The position numbers were made by a program, and so were the translations under genes. A stretch of DNA of 64,000 nt from CAWAXW01 sp963786155 (GTDB lineage Bacteria > Actinomycetota > CADDZG01 > WHSQ01), in the NCBI GenBank assembly GCA_963786155.1, contig CAWAXW010000006.1, positions 2,542,001 through 2,606,000 on the forward strand, in the 5' to 3' direction. Under the pieces are notes generated by a model. The model saw only the letters and a list, made by a program, of their open reading frames with translations, did not search any database and was not told the origin of the DNA. Within the stretch, counting starts at the first letter, position 1; each line of letters opens with the position of its first letter. Positions 20,101 to 31,075 of this stretch are shown in pieces.

Positions 20101-23100
20101 GGGGCTGCCCGGCGGACGTCACGTCGTATCGGTGGACGGAACCACCGCCCGAGGCGGCAACCACGGCTACTTCGAGATCGGGGCTCGGCTCACCGACGGG
20201 ATCACGACCTCGCTCGACCACGTCGTGTGGCTGCCCAAGATCGACATGAAGAACTCCGTCAAGATCGACTATCCGCTGGAAGACGACCTCGTCATCACGA
20301 GCCCCCGCCTGCCGGGGCTCAGGGTCGAGCTTCCAGAAGGAGCAATGGTCACCAACCGGCTCGGCGGCCCGGTCAAGCGCATCAGCCTGACCCCCATCCC
20401 GACCGAGCGCATGCCCTACCCGATGCCGGCGGGGGTCCACTTCCCCGTCTACTTCACGCTCCAACCGGGCGGCGCAATCGTCTACACCCCCGGGGTCAAC
20501 GACTGCGACTACTCCAAGACCGAGTGTGCCTTCGGGCCCGGCGGCGCCCGGGTCATCTATCCCAACTCGACCAAGGCGGCGCCGGGAACCCGCGGCGAGT
20601 TCTGGAACTACGACGCGCGCGCGGGTTGGCGTCTCTACGGTGGCGGCAGCGTCTCGACCGACGGTCGCAGCGTCGTCCCCGATGCGAACGTGTCGATCCA
20701 CAAGCTCGGCGGTGCCTCCGCCTACCTTCCCGCGACCCCTGCGCCCGATACCGGTCCCAACGGTGTTACCGAAGACGGTGACCCGGTCGACCTCGCGACC
20801 GGCTTGTTCGTCTACGAGAAGAACGACCTCGCCCTTCCCGGCAACATGCCGATCTCGCTCACCCGCATCTACCGGCCGCAGGATTCCGTCCCGCGCGCCT
20901 TCGGCATCGGCAGCACGCATCCCTACGAGATCTATCTCAAGAAGTTTGACGACAACTATTCGGCGATGGAGCTGATCCAGGCCGATGGTTCTAGGGTCAA
21001 GTTCGAGCGCATGGCGGGGACGGGGACCGATCCCACAAGCGGCATCTGGATCGCGAATTCGACCCACACCTCCTTCTACAAGTCCTACCTGATCTGGGAC
21101 GGCAAGCGCTACGAGATCCACCGCCCCGACGGCTCCATGCTCGGTTTCGCCAAGGGGATGGGGCTCACGGAGGTACGCGACCGCTTCGGCAACGGGCTCT
21201 CGCTCTTGCGACTCGCCGGCAACCGTGTCGGGACCGTGCGCTCGACCTCTGGTCGCTGGATCTCGTTCACCTATGATGCTGAGTTCCGCGTCACCCGGGC
21301 CGAGGACAACATCGGTCGCCACGTCGACTACACCTACGATGCGCAGGGACGGCTCGCCACCGTGACCGACGTCAAGGGCGGCGTCACGACCTATACGTAC
21401 GACACGTCCCATCGCATGCTCACGATCGAGGACGCCCGCGACATCGTCTTTCTGACCAACGAATACGACTCTTCCGGGCGGGTCATCGAGCAGACCCAGG
21501 CCGACGGCACGACCTACGAGTTCGACTACACGGTCACCGACAACAAGATCACCCGCACGGAGGTGACCGACCCGCGCGGCTTCGTGCGCCAGGTGAACTA
21601 CGACACGGACGGCTATCCGACGTCCGATATCGCAGCCCTGGGGACTTCGGAGGAAGACACCACGACCTACGAGTGGTGGGCCACTCGCCACCTCAAGAGC
21701 GTGACCGACGATCGCGGCCGCAAGACCTTCTACGAATATGACGAGGCGCCCTCCGGGCCCCCGACGAAGGGCAACCTCACCAAGGTCACGAGGCTCCACG
21801 GCACCGGGCAGGCGACCTCGGTCTCATACACGCACGAGCCGCGCTACCAGCAGGTCGCATCCATCACCAACGAGCTGAACAAGACGACCACGTTCACCTA
21901 TGCGAACAATGGCCTGCTCGAGCGGGTCACCGATCCCGAGGGTCGCGACACGAGCTTCACCTTCTGGCCTTCCGGGCAGGTCAAGACGATCGCCGACGAG
22001 CTGGCGCACACCACGACCCTGTCCTACAGCCGCGGTGACCTCGTCTCCTCGACCGACCCGACCAACAAGACGACCACGACCTTCCTGGATGGGGCCGGAC
22101 GCCGCCGTCTCGTGACCGATCCGCTCGGCAGCGTCACGACCTACACGTACGACGCGGCCAACCTCGTCTCGAGCGTCAACGACCCCCTGGGGGCCACGAC
22201 CGCCTTCCAACATGACCCCAACGGCAACCTCACCAAGGTCATCGACGCCCGGCTCAAGGAAACCTCTTACGTCTACAACTCCATGGACCGGGTCCAGTCG
22301 CGCACCGATCCCCGCAACAAGACCGAGACCTTCGCCTACGACAACTCCGGCAACCTCAAGACCCACACCGACCGTGAGTCCCAGGTCACGACGTTCCGCT
22401 ACGACGGGCTCGGCCGGCGCACGTTCACCGGCTTTGACACCGGCGGCACCGAACAGAGCCCGATGTACGAGTCGACCATCGACGTCACCTTCGACGACGT
22501 CAACGACGAGGTCGAGATCGACGACTCCGAGACGGGAGTCATCACCCAGGCGTACGACCCGCTGGGTGGCCTGAGCTCGGAGATCTCACCTCGCGGCACG
22601 CTCTCCTACACATATCGTGCCGACGGCTCGCGCCAGTCGATGACGATTGGCTCGCAGACCACGAGCTACGGCTACGACGATTCCGGTTTGATCGAGTCGA
22701 TCACCCGTGGCTCGGAGCAGGTCGCGTTCGCGTACGACCTTGCCGGGCGGCGTGACACGACGACGCTCGGTAACGGGGTCGTCTCCGACTACACGCTCGA
22801 CGCGGCGGGGCGGATCACCGAGATCGACTACAAGGATGGGGCCGACACCCTCGGCGATCTCGCATACGACTACGACGCCGCGGGCCGCCGGACCCAGGTC
22901 TCGGGCAGCTTCGCCCGCATCGACCTGCCCCAGACGGTCACGGCCACGACCTACGACGACGCCAACCGGCTCACGAACTGGGCCGGCACGGCGATGACCT
23001 ACGACGACAACGGCAACCTCACAGACGACGGCCCCACGACCTACGACTGGAACGCGCGCGGGGAGCTCACCGCGATGACGGGCCCAACCGATGCAACCTT

Positions 23101-24063
23101 CGCGTACGACGGCCTCGGCCGACGCACCCGGGCCACCGTCGAGGGCGACGTGACCAAGTTCCTGCATGATGGAGATAGCGTCGCGCAAGAGCTGAACAAC
23201 GCCGGTGCTGTCACGGCCACGTTGCTAACCGGGCTGGGGATTGACGAGGTCTTCTCCCGCACGGAAGGCTCGACCACGAGCCACTTCCTGAGCGACGCGC
23301 TCGGCTCGACTGTCGCTCTGACCGATGGAACCGGCGCGGTCGCTACCGAGTATGCCTACGAGCCCTTCGGCAAGGCACGCACGATCGGTGCGCCCAACGA
23401 CAACCGCTTCCAGTTCACGGCGCGCGACAACGACGGGACCGGGCTGCAGCACAACAGGGCGCGGTATTACAGCCCAGGAATGCAGCGGTTCATCTCCGAG
23501 GACCCGATTGGGTTCGCGGGGGGGGACGTGAATCTGTATGGGTATGTTTGGAGCAATCCTGTGATGTTCTCTGATCCTCGGGGCTGTGTGGATGGGATTT
23601 CTGGAACTGTGGAGATGAACTCTGGAACGGGGTAACCGACCTGATTACCGCCGGTCGGAAAGCTCTAGTCGGTGCCGCCTCCTGGGTATGGGATAACCGA
23701 GAGTTGCTCGGATCATTGGCCGTGGGGGCGGCCTGCCTCGCAGCGGGGGTTACTACGGCCGGAGCTGCTACTGCCGCTTGCTATGTGGGAGGTGGCCTCT
23801 TTTTTGCGGACCAAACGGCAGGCGCATGGAGCGAAGCAACTAAAGGGCCAGGTTTCGCGGTGGGTAGTTTCGTGGGCGATACTTTGATGAATGTTTTTCA
23901 AACTGGCGTCACGATGATTCCGGGTGCTGGGATAGCCGCCGCCGCGAAATCAACGCCGTTCGCCCGGGCCTGGTTCGAGTTCCCTGCGATTCAGCGGTGG
24001 TTTTACGTTGGACTAGCTTCTATTCCCTCCGTTGATTGCTCCCTCCGTTGCTCTAATGACTGA
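17115..24063 (+). CDS. Giant secreted RHS/YD-repeat protein with variable C-terminus, three frameshifts
   Basis: About 2,300 residues when joined. Order: signal peptide ending APPAQAQ; a short YD stretch (SYTYDESGRLTG); two IPT/TIG domains (FTPNKAPAGATVTVHGTGF, FSPAMAVPGDTITISGSNF); several ~130-residue pre-peptidase-like beta repeats (LPATGTYTI, PGQNA); a carboxypeptidase-regulatory-like domain (GRPLSRVTVSADGISTRTDA); the DUF6531-type start (DPVDLATGLFVYEKNDL); then many YD repeats and the RHS core (RARYYSPGMQRFISEDPIG). Frames break near 17945, 19020 and 23582. The last break moves the reading into the true tail after DPRG, about 150 residues with hydrophobic AACLAAGVTTAGAATAA, ending at 24063. 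RHS proteins form a cocoon around a toxic C-terminus. Confidence 0.88.
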
Positions 24064-24511
24064 GTTCTATCAGGCAAGAGGCTTGGGCCCGACCATGGTG
24101 GGAGTAGCTCTTGTATCTGCCCTTTTGTCTCTTCCCTCTGCGCTTCAGGCCGAAGGATGGGTCGCACGTATCCTGCTCACTAGTGTCTTGGTTATCATTC
24201 ATCTTTGGGTTGCTCTCCGTCTAGCCCGAACAGGTGTCTACCTCACGTCCTCAGGCATCAGGGTGGTTAATCCCTTTCGAACGTTGAGTTTCGGCTGGTT
24301 TGAGATCAAGACTTTCACATGGGGTCGGTTCGGGATCATGCCCAAGGTAGGAGCCGTCCTTGTCGACGGCCGGACGGTAGGGATCTTCGGTCTGCCGATC
24401 GGAGGTCAGGGCCCTGGAGGTTCGACCGGAGATGCTCTGATCGCACTGAACGATCGCTTGAGCAAGGAGCACGCGATCATGCACGACGAAGGTCCTCCTC
24501 TTCGATATTGA
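24056..24511 (+). CDS. PH-like-domain membrane protein, candidate immunity protein of the RHS gene
   Basis: About 151 residues from ATG 24056, which overlaps the RHS stop (24061-24063), so the pair is translationally coupled. Two membrane segments lie at ~12-55 (VGVALVSALLSLP, ILLTSVLVIIHLWVAL), followed by a bacterial PH-like beta domain (GVYLTSSGIRVVNPFRTLSFGW, IKTFTWGR). The gene directly after an RHS C-terminus usually encodes the immunity protein. A membrane immunity protein would fit a toxin acting at the membrane, as the hydrophobic RHS tail suggests. Function is inferred from position. Confidence 0.65.
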   Translation: MTEFYQARGLGPTMVGVALVSALLSLPSALQAEGWVARILLTSVLVIIHLWVALRLARTGVYLTSSGIRVVNPFRTLSFGWFEIKTFTWGRFGIMPKVGAVLVDGRTVGIFGLPIGGQGPGGSTGDALIALNDRLSKEHAIMHDEGPPLRY

Positions 24512-25311
24512 CCGAGGGGTGCCCGCTGGGTGAAACCCACTTCTGAACCGATCGGCTTGTACAGGATGTTCGCGGTACAGGAACGGCTGTGCTCCACCTT
24601 CTGTTTTCTTCGATGTTCTCAATCTCGTACAGAGGATAGAGGAAACGAGTTGACAGCCACTAGTTCAGTTCCGCTTCCTTAGTGGGCGGGAGTGACGATC
24701 ATCGTGACCAAAAAGACGACTTGGGCCGCTTTCGCCCTCATACCGCTTCGACGTTGCAGCGACCTCAATCGTTGCCTTGAACCGGCATCGCGCGACTCCC
24801 GCTCGACGGCTCCTTCTCTTGTAGCACCGGCGCTCCGGCGTCAAGGCGCTCCTTCGTCGCGTCCCTGCGGGATTCCACCCCTGACCCCTCGCGTAACCGG
24901 CGCTACTGCGGCAGGCAAAGCCGTCGAGCGAAGGGAGTACGCGATGAGAAGAGCGAGAACCGGAGCGACCAGCTCCACGAGGCTCACGAGAAGCTTCAGA
25001 CCACTGTCGTAGCAAATCGTCTCAGGCGACGAATGGAAGAGGATGCTCAAGGTTGCCGAAAATCCATCGGACTTCGTTCAGCAACAAGCTGATCATCCTC
25101 GCCAACGCCCCCGTAGGACCTGCCCATCACCACTTCCTGTCGCCGGTTCGATTCGCTTGTAGCAGCGCCGGTGCCGGCCGCAAGGGCGCTCCGTTCCTCC
25201 CTGCGGTCCGGTACTCGCGTCTCTGCGAGATGAGCTGCGCTCACCCTTGCCCCCGTCCCCTGTGCCGCTGCTCCCCATGTCGCTGTAACCGGCGACTGGA
25301 AGGAGAAGGCG
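24512..25311. other. Non-coding stretch upstream of excisionase-like gene
   Basis: About 800 bp with no convincing gene. It holds two diverged copies of a GC-rich segment (24818-24871 and 25156-25207), and each copy is followed by GTAACCGGCG and a purine-rich ribosome-binding site before an ATG. The second ATG starts the excisionase-like gene; the first leads only to a 22-codon frame ending at about 25012. The left copy therefore looks like a degenerate duplicate of the promoter and 5' end of the excisionase gene. Confidence 0.5.
24818..25207 (+). repeat. Pair of diverged GC-rich direct repeats
   Basis: Copy 1 is at 24818-24871 and copy 2 at 25156-25207. Both begin CTTGTAGCA, share CCGG-rich and AAGGCGCTCC-like blocks and end CCCTGCGG. 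They are about 340 bp apart upstream of the excisionase-like gene and could be a structured leader, or the remains of a tandem duplication. Confidence 0.45.
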
Positions 25312-25545
25312 ATGGCCAAGACGAGGAACGAGCTCGACCAGGAACGTAATCGCCTAGGCGCTTCGTTCAATCTCTCCACCCGCATGCTGTCGACCGACGA
25401 GGTCGCAAGGTTGCTCGTGGTTCCTGTCACCACGCTCTACACGTGGCGCTACAAGGGCACGGGGCCGAAGGCCTTCAAGGTTGGCAAGCATCTGCGCTAC
25501 CGGTTATCCGATGTGATCGAATGGCTGGAGACGCTGGCTAAGTAG
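25312..25545 (+). CDS. Excisionase-family helix-turn-helix protein
   Basis: A 77-residue protein with the MerR-like/excisionase winged helix: LSTDEVARLLVVPVTTLYTW, YKGTGPKAFKVGKHLRYR and DVIEWLETL. Such proteins bind and bend DNA, acting as recombination directionality factors or as BldC-like regulators. In an island with a tyrosine integrase, excisionase is the likely role. It is unusual in lying 15 kb from int. The start is preceded by AAGGAGAAGGCG. A near-identical but broken copy lies at 32382. Confidence 0.85.
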   Translation: MAKTRNELDQERNRLGASFNLSTRMLSTDEVARLLVVPVTTLYTWRYKGTGPKAFKVGKHLRYRLSDVIEWLETLAK

Positions 25546-25749
25546 GTCGTCGCGGACCTACAGACTTTCGAGTTGCAGGCGACCGACGGCTTTGCGAACA
25601 GGATGATCTTCGCGACGTTCCGCACGTCTTCACGGGTCTCTCGTCCTCGTCCCTCGTGGGGCCGGTAGTAAACCTGAAAGACCCAGGTCCTGAGACTCCA
25701 TCGTTTGGGTTCGTAACGGAATCTGGCGACTTTGGGAACATGTCTTCTT

Positions 25750-26868
25750 CTAGCCCCTGGCCTTCTTCTTCTTCTTGGGCTCGGGCGCCTCGACGACGCA
25801 TTCCTTGCTCGCAGCAAGCGTCGCCGCGTGCGCGTCTACGATCCCATATCCATAATCGGGGGACCATTCGCCGATTGTGCCACTTTGGGGGTTGCGGGCG
25901 GTGCCGGTGATGAACTTCACAGTCTGCTCCGGAGTGCAGCCTTGCCCACGCAGAAGGGCCGCCACCCCTGCAACATGCGGCGTCGACATCGAGGTTCCAG
26001 ACTTCGGGCCATAGGAGGGATCGGCCGAGGAACAGCCGATACTTGTACCTAGTGGGACCGTGGACAGGATGTCCTCTTCACATACGTTCGTCACCAATCC
26101 CGACCCGCCCGGCGCGGCGACCGACATGTTGTCCTCCTGGATGCCGAGGTTGGAGTAGTAGCTGCGGAGCTCGCGGCGGTCGGTCGCTACCACGCAGAGG
26201 ACACCACGCAGGTACCCGGGCGTATTGCACAGCGGAGACGAGTCGTTGCCAGCCGAGGCAACCACGACGACCCCCTTGGAGACGGCATAGTCGACCGCTT
26301 TTCGGTAACCGGCGCCAGTGGTGTTGTCGGTAATCACCGCGAATGGCGCCGGTGCGCCGAGGCTGAGATTCATCACATCGGCACCATGGTCGACGGCCCA
26401 GTTCATCCCTACGCCCGTGTCCTGGCCCAGGGCGCATCCGTCGGCGGCAACGTTGATCGACATGATCTTCGCTCCCGGCGCGACGCCCGCGATCCCGAGA
26501 CCGTTATTGGCGGAGGCAGCCGCGATGCCGGCGACATGAGTACCGTGGTCGCAGCCGGCGTCTTCTCGTGCATCGGTGTCCCAGTCACCGTCCGCGCACG
26601 TTTCCGTCGCGCATACCGAGACACCGGGAACTAGCTTGCCTGCGAACTCGGGGTGGTTGTAGTCGACTCCCGTGTCGACGATCGCGATCACGACACCCGA
26701 TCCATCGCTGATGGACCATGCCTCGGGAGCATTTATCTGATCGAGATTCCACTGCTGCGAGAAAAAGGGGTCAACACTTTGGGACGCGCTCCCCCCTGGG
26801 GTGATTCCAATTGCAACCGCGGTCGCCAGGAGGCAAGCCAGGACAACACGACAGCGATGCGAGCGCAT
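25750..26868 (-). CDS. Secreted subtilisin-like serine protease (S8)
   Basis: About 372 residues from ATG 26868, chosen over 26922 because it has a GGGGAGAA ribosome-binding site and starts a clean signal peptide (RVVLACLLATAVAIGITPGG). The catalytic triad is complete: Asp in VIAIVDTGVDYNHPEF, His in HGTHVAGIAAA and Ser in GTSMSTPHVAGVAALL; the oxyanion region is VVVASAGND. A short QQWNLDQINAPEAW segment precedes the domain, so there is almost no propeptide. It should be an active extracellular protease. It is divergent from the cysteine-rich nuclease-like protein. Confidence 0.93.
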   Translation of the reverse strand: MRSHRCRVVLACLLATAVAIGITPGGSASQSVDPFFSQQWNLDQINAPEAWSISDGSGVVIAIVDTGVDYNHPEFAGKLVPGVSVCATETCADGDWDTDAREDAGCDHGTHVAGIAAASANNGLGIAGVAPGAKIMSINVAADGCALGQDTGVGMNWAVDHGADVMNLSLGAPAPFAVITDNTTGAGYRKAVDYAVSKGVVVVASAGNDSSPLCNTPGYLRGVLCVVATDRRELRSYYSNLGIQEDNMSVAAPGGSGLVTNVCEEDILSTVPLGTSIGCSSADPSYGPKSGTSMSTPHVAGVAALLRGQGCTPEQTVKFITGTARNPQSGTIGEWSPDYGYGIVDAHAATLAASKECVVEAPEPKKKKKARG

Positions 26869-27169
26869 GGCGAGTGGTTCTCCCCTCCACTGCCCATTCC
26901 TGCCGCTAGGAGGACGCCACAAAAGCCGAGGAAGTGGCCATTAGGAGCGCCTCCCAACTAACGGTTGGCGACGCGTTAACGAGCCTCCGACACAGATGGA
27001 TCCGCCATCCTCATGTCAGGATTCGGCTGATGCATCGGCCGTTCTAGGCGCCGTTCTGCGGACGAGACGGATTCCCTCCTAACAATCCGAGCAAAACGGC
27101 AGGTTTTACCCATTCCTAGGCGAATCAAACCAACCAATCGATTCGCGGGTACTCACAAAGGGGTGGGGA

Positions 27170-30100
27170 ATGACTAAACGACGGATCATCGCGGCTCTTG
27201 TCATCCAGGTTCTAGTTCTGACCGGCCTGAACCTCGACAAGATGGCCTTCTCCCAGGACTCGGGCTCGCATCTGGCGGGCGACGTCTCCGAGGCAATCCC
27301 CGCCAACGGCGAGGATCTCGCCTTGGATTCCGTCGGGGGCTTCGCTCTCGGTGGCGGCGAGGCGGTGATTGAACCCGGAACGTCCTCCGAGGAACGCTTC
27401 AGTTATTCCGCGGTTGACACCGAGGCTAAGGAGCTGGTCTCGGTGCAGAGGCCGAGTCCGAAGTCCCACCCGGCCGGTGCGGTGGTCGCTGTAGTTGAGT
27501 CTCCCCCCACCCCCAAGCCTTCTGGAGACGGCCAATCCAATCCCCCGCCGAGCGAGCCAGCTTCGAGCCAAGGAGGGAGCGAGCCCTCTCCGGAATCTTC
27601 GCCCGAGGGAGACGGTTCCCAAGGTCCGGGATCCGGGGAGACTGGTGGCGATCAGTCTGGGAACGATGGAGCCCCAGAGAGCGCGCCGCCCCCGATCTGC
27701 GAACCCGTCTTTGGAATGAGCTGTGCCGAGGTGATCGACCAGCTCCTCGTCGTGGACGACCCGTGTGTGGACCTCACGGGACAGTCATGTAGCCAACTCG
27801 TTGATCTCATCCTGGGCCTTGTCGGCGACCCCGACGAGATCTGTCAGAACGTCGACCCCGAGGGCTGCACCGAGATCATCCTCGACCTGATCCGCGAGGA
27901 TCCGTGCGAGCCGAGGACGGGACGCACCTGCACCCAGTTCATCGATGAACTCATCAACGGAATCTGCCCCAACCTCTCGTGTCCCACCGATATCGCCAAC
28001 GAGGTCATCGATCTCGCTCTGGCTCTTTACGACATCGTTTATCGCGTCGCTTGTCCCGATCGACCGTGGGCCCCCGACTGTGTCGGTGACTATGGGGCAA
28101 TCGTCTCGGACCTCGTCGATCAGCTGGTGCGCATTGCTTGTCCGCCCAATGGAGACGTCGTGAACTGCGTCAACGAGAAGATCGCTCTGATACAGGAGAT
28201 CGTCTTCGGGGCTGTAAGGACAGCACTGGACGTGATCTGTCCGAACTCTAATGGTGATCCCGACCAGTGCTACTCCGAAATGAACGAGAAGCTCGGTGGG
28301 CAGATCAGTCAAGCCGTCATCCTCTTGAATGAAACGGTCGACTACCTAGTGCGTACCATCTGTGCACCGAACGGCGATGTGCTGACATGCGCTGACGAAG
28401 AAATTCTCCTGATCCAAGGGATCGTCCTCGGCGCACTCGACACCGCCGTCCGAGCGATCTGCCCTGAGTCGGGTGGTGATGTTGATTGGTGTTATAGCCA
28501 GACGAATGAGAGGCTAAATCGCGAACTCAATGACCTGATGCTCGCGCTCTGCCAATCGACCGATACTGTCATCTGCTTGCTCAATGTGGTCGACAAGGTC
28601 AACGACGTTGCTGCCAATGCCTGCGATGGTGACGGCCTGACAAATCCCACGGGAGAATCAGCATTAGCGAACTGCCCCGATCGAGTGATCGAAGAGGTCA
28701 ACAAGCTACTAATACAAGCTTGCGGGTCGACGAACGCGACCACCTGCGCAGAAAACCTCATAGATAGGATCGATGATGCCCTCGGAACCGTCTGCGGGGT
28801 CATCCCCGTCCCCAACGATGGAGCGGTAAGCGGTGTGCCCCCCGGAGTAGGGGCTTGCGCGCTCGAAGCTACTGGGCGCCATCGGAGTCATCATCGAAAC
28901 CGCCTGTGACTCGATGGAGCCCTCTGCTTGTCTAGCTCACTACATCGATCAGATCAACGACATCGTGGCGAACGTGTGCGACAAATCCCCGTCAACGGCT
29001 CCTACCGGAGATACGGCACTTGGGAACTGCAACACACTCGTCGTTCAAACAGTAAGCCAGCTGATGATGGATGTATGCCAGTCCACCGTGCCGAATACCT
29101 GCGTCAACAACCTCATTGCCATGGTCGATGGCGCCATCGGCGATGTGTGTGGGGACATTCCCGTCCCCAGCGGAGGAGCGGGTGACGGCGTGCCTCCGGG
29201 AGTGGGGACATGCGCGGTCAAGGTCGTGGGTGCCATCAATCTCATCATGATCACCGTCTGCGCTTCGCCTCAGCCAGCGACCTGTCTCGACAACCTGCAG
29301 GACGAAATCGACGAGATCATCCGCTTCTCGTGTGAGCAAGTACCGGTGGACGGGACGCTGTCCGCCGGTCGGATGGTCCCCAGGTATGGACGAATGCCTT
29401 GCCAAGATCCTGGGCACGATCAACTTGATCAACACGACCATTGATGACCTCTGTGATGATGCTGCTCCCGGTGAGCAGGGAGCAGCGGAGTGCCCTAACC
29501 AGGTGATCGAGCTCGTCTTGTACTACGAGACCGTGGTTCGCGAGGGGCTCTGCCCCGACATGACGTGGATGGAGTGCCTCGATGACAGGGCCCAAGGACT
29601 GGTCGCGATCGTCGAGAACCTCATCGATGAAACGTGCAACGACGAACCCTCGTGGACCACAGGCGCGGATGAGTGCGTGCAGATGATCTTTGACGTGGTC
29701 GATCGCGAGATCGACGAGCTCTGCGGTGGTCCCTGGTCATTGCTCAGCTGCGTGACCTTCGTCTTAGAGACGATCCACGATGCGCTTGACGACCTCCCCC
29801 CGATAGAGTGTGCCGACGACCCGAACGCTTGTGACCTTGATGACATTCCATGCGCCAATAACCCGGTCGCGTGCATCCCGTCGTGTCCTCCTGAGGCCGG
29901 TATCGCTTGCCCGTTAGTTGGATATGCGGCCGGCTGCGCGTTGAACCCGCTCGCCTGTCTCCCCATAGGGGTTCCTTGCGTTGGAAACCCCCTCGCGTGC
30001 GTGCCGATCTCTGCTTCGGCTGACCCGCCGGCGATCCAAGTGTGGTCAGTCAACCTCCGCAAGCAGGAGTTGGCATGGCGGGGATTCGTGCAAAGGGTGG

Positions 30101-31053
30101 CAACTGGAAAAGCGCCCGATATCGTGCTCGTTCAAGAAGTTCTTCGTGACCAACCCGGCGACAAAGACTTGTCGGGATTGCTCTCCGCCTTAAACGCTGC
30201 CACCTCTGCCAACTATGTCGGACTCCATTCCGGAGAAGGCAACAACGCCGTGATCTGGAAGTCGACTCGCTTCTTGCTGCACCAAGAGGATCCACTGATC
30301 TGGGATCAGTCGGAAGGTCAATGCCCTGGAGATGGCAAGACTGCAATAGCGGCCGTGCTCAAAGATCGCGCGGATCTCTTGGGGCGTACGACGGTCGCGG
30401 CGAGTGTGCACTTCAAGACCAATCTCACTAAGGAGTGCTTGGATGATGCCGTTGAGGACACAAACGCGATCATCGATGGCTATGAGACCCAACGCGATGT
30501 CACGATCATCGGCGGCGACTTCAACCTGCGGGCCGACATGTCGAGCGCACAGCCCGACCGTGGGCTCGAGGCACATCCGGAATGCTGGTACCTCAACATG
30601 AGAGCTGGCGATGATCCGAGCTGCAACGGCAGCCTCAACAACCGCTATTACGACACCGCATGGTTGGCCCCCGGCTCAGGTGGGGGCACCAACCCGACCT
30701 CGCCAGCATTCTGCAAGCAGTTCACATTCCAGAACCCCCCCTGGGCTGCCGGCGATGGGGTAACCCAGGAGGCAAAGAACAGCTGTGACCTCGGTCTTGG
30801 TGAACGGGATCGGATCGATTACATCTGGGTCGGATTTGAAGTCGCGAATGGAGACCCGTGGACCCCGCCGGCTGCGGCCATCGCGCCGTTCATCCACGAC
30901 GCCGGGGCCGATCTTGGGATGTCGCTCGACCGAAGCAGCTTGGCCCAGATGTATTCCGACCACCGCGTGGTCCACGCCCTCTTCTCATATCCCACACCGC
31001 CATCTCCCGAAAGGCTTGTGTCCACTAGCGCGAGCGCGCCCGTACGCTGGTGA
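27170..31053 (+). CDS. Secreted cysteine-rich helical-repeat protein with C-terminal EEP nuclease-like domain, two frameshifts
   Basis: About 1,290 residues. Order: signal peptide (IIAALVIQVLVLTGL); a low-complexity Pro/Ser/Gly linker (~100-180); then roughly a dozen ~40-60-residue helical units with paired cysteines, such as CAEVIDQLL, CTQFIDELINGIC and CLDNLQDEIDEII; a Cys/Pro-rich hinge; and a C-terminal endonuclease/exonuclease/phosphatase domain. The EEP motifs are VWSVNLRK, DIVLVQEVL, IIGGDFNLRAD, ERDRIDYIWV and SDHRVVHALF, which supply the metal and catalytic residues. Frames break near 28866 (one extra base) and ~29370. The nuclease or phosphodiesterase substrate is unknown. I know of no described protein with this architecture. 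Confidence 0.82.
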
Positions 31054-31075
31054 GGGCGAAACGGATGGGACCGAC

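Noticed and set aside
20096..21799. Long minus-strand open frame (567 codons) inside the RHS gene
   Set aside because: It is antisense to YD repeats, lacks any domain and has shadow-like Arg/Gly/Val composition. GC-rich genes often leave long open antisense frames.
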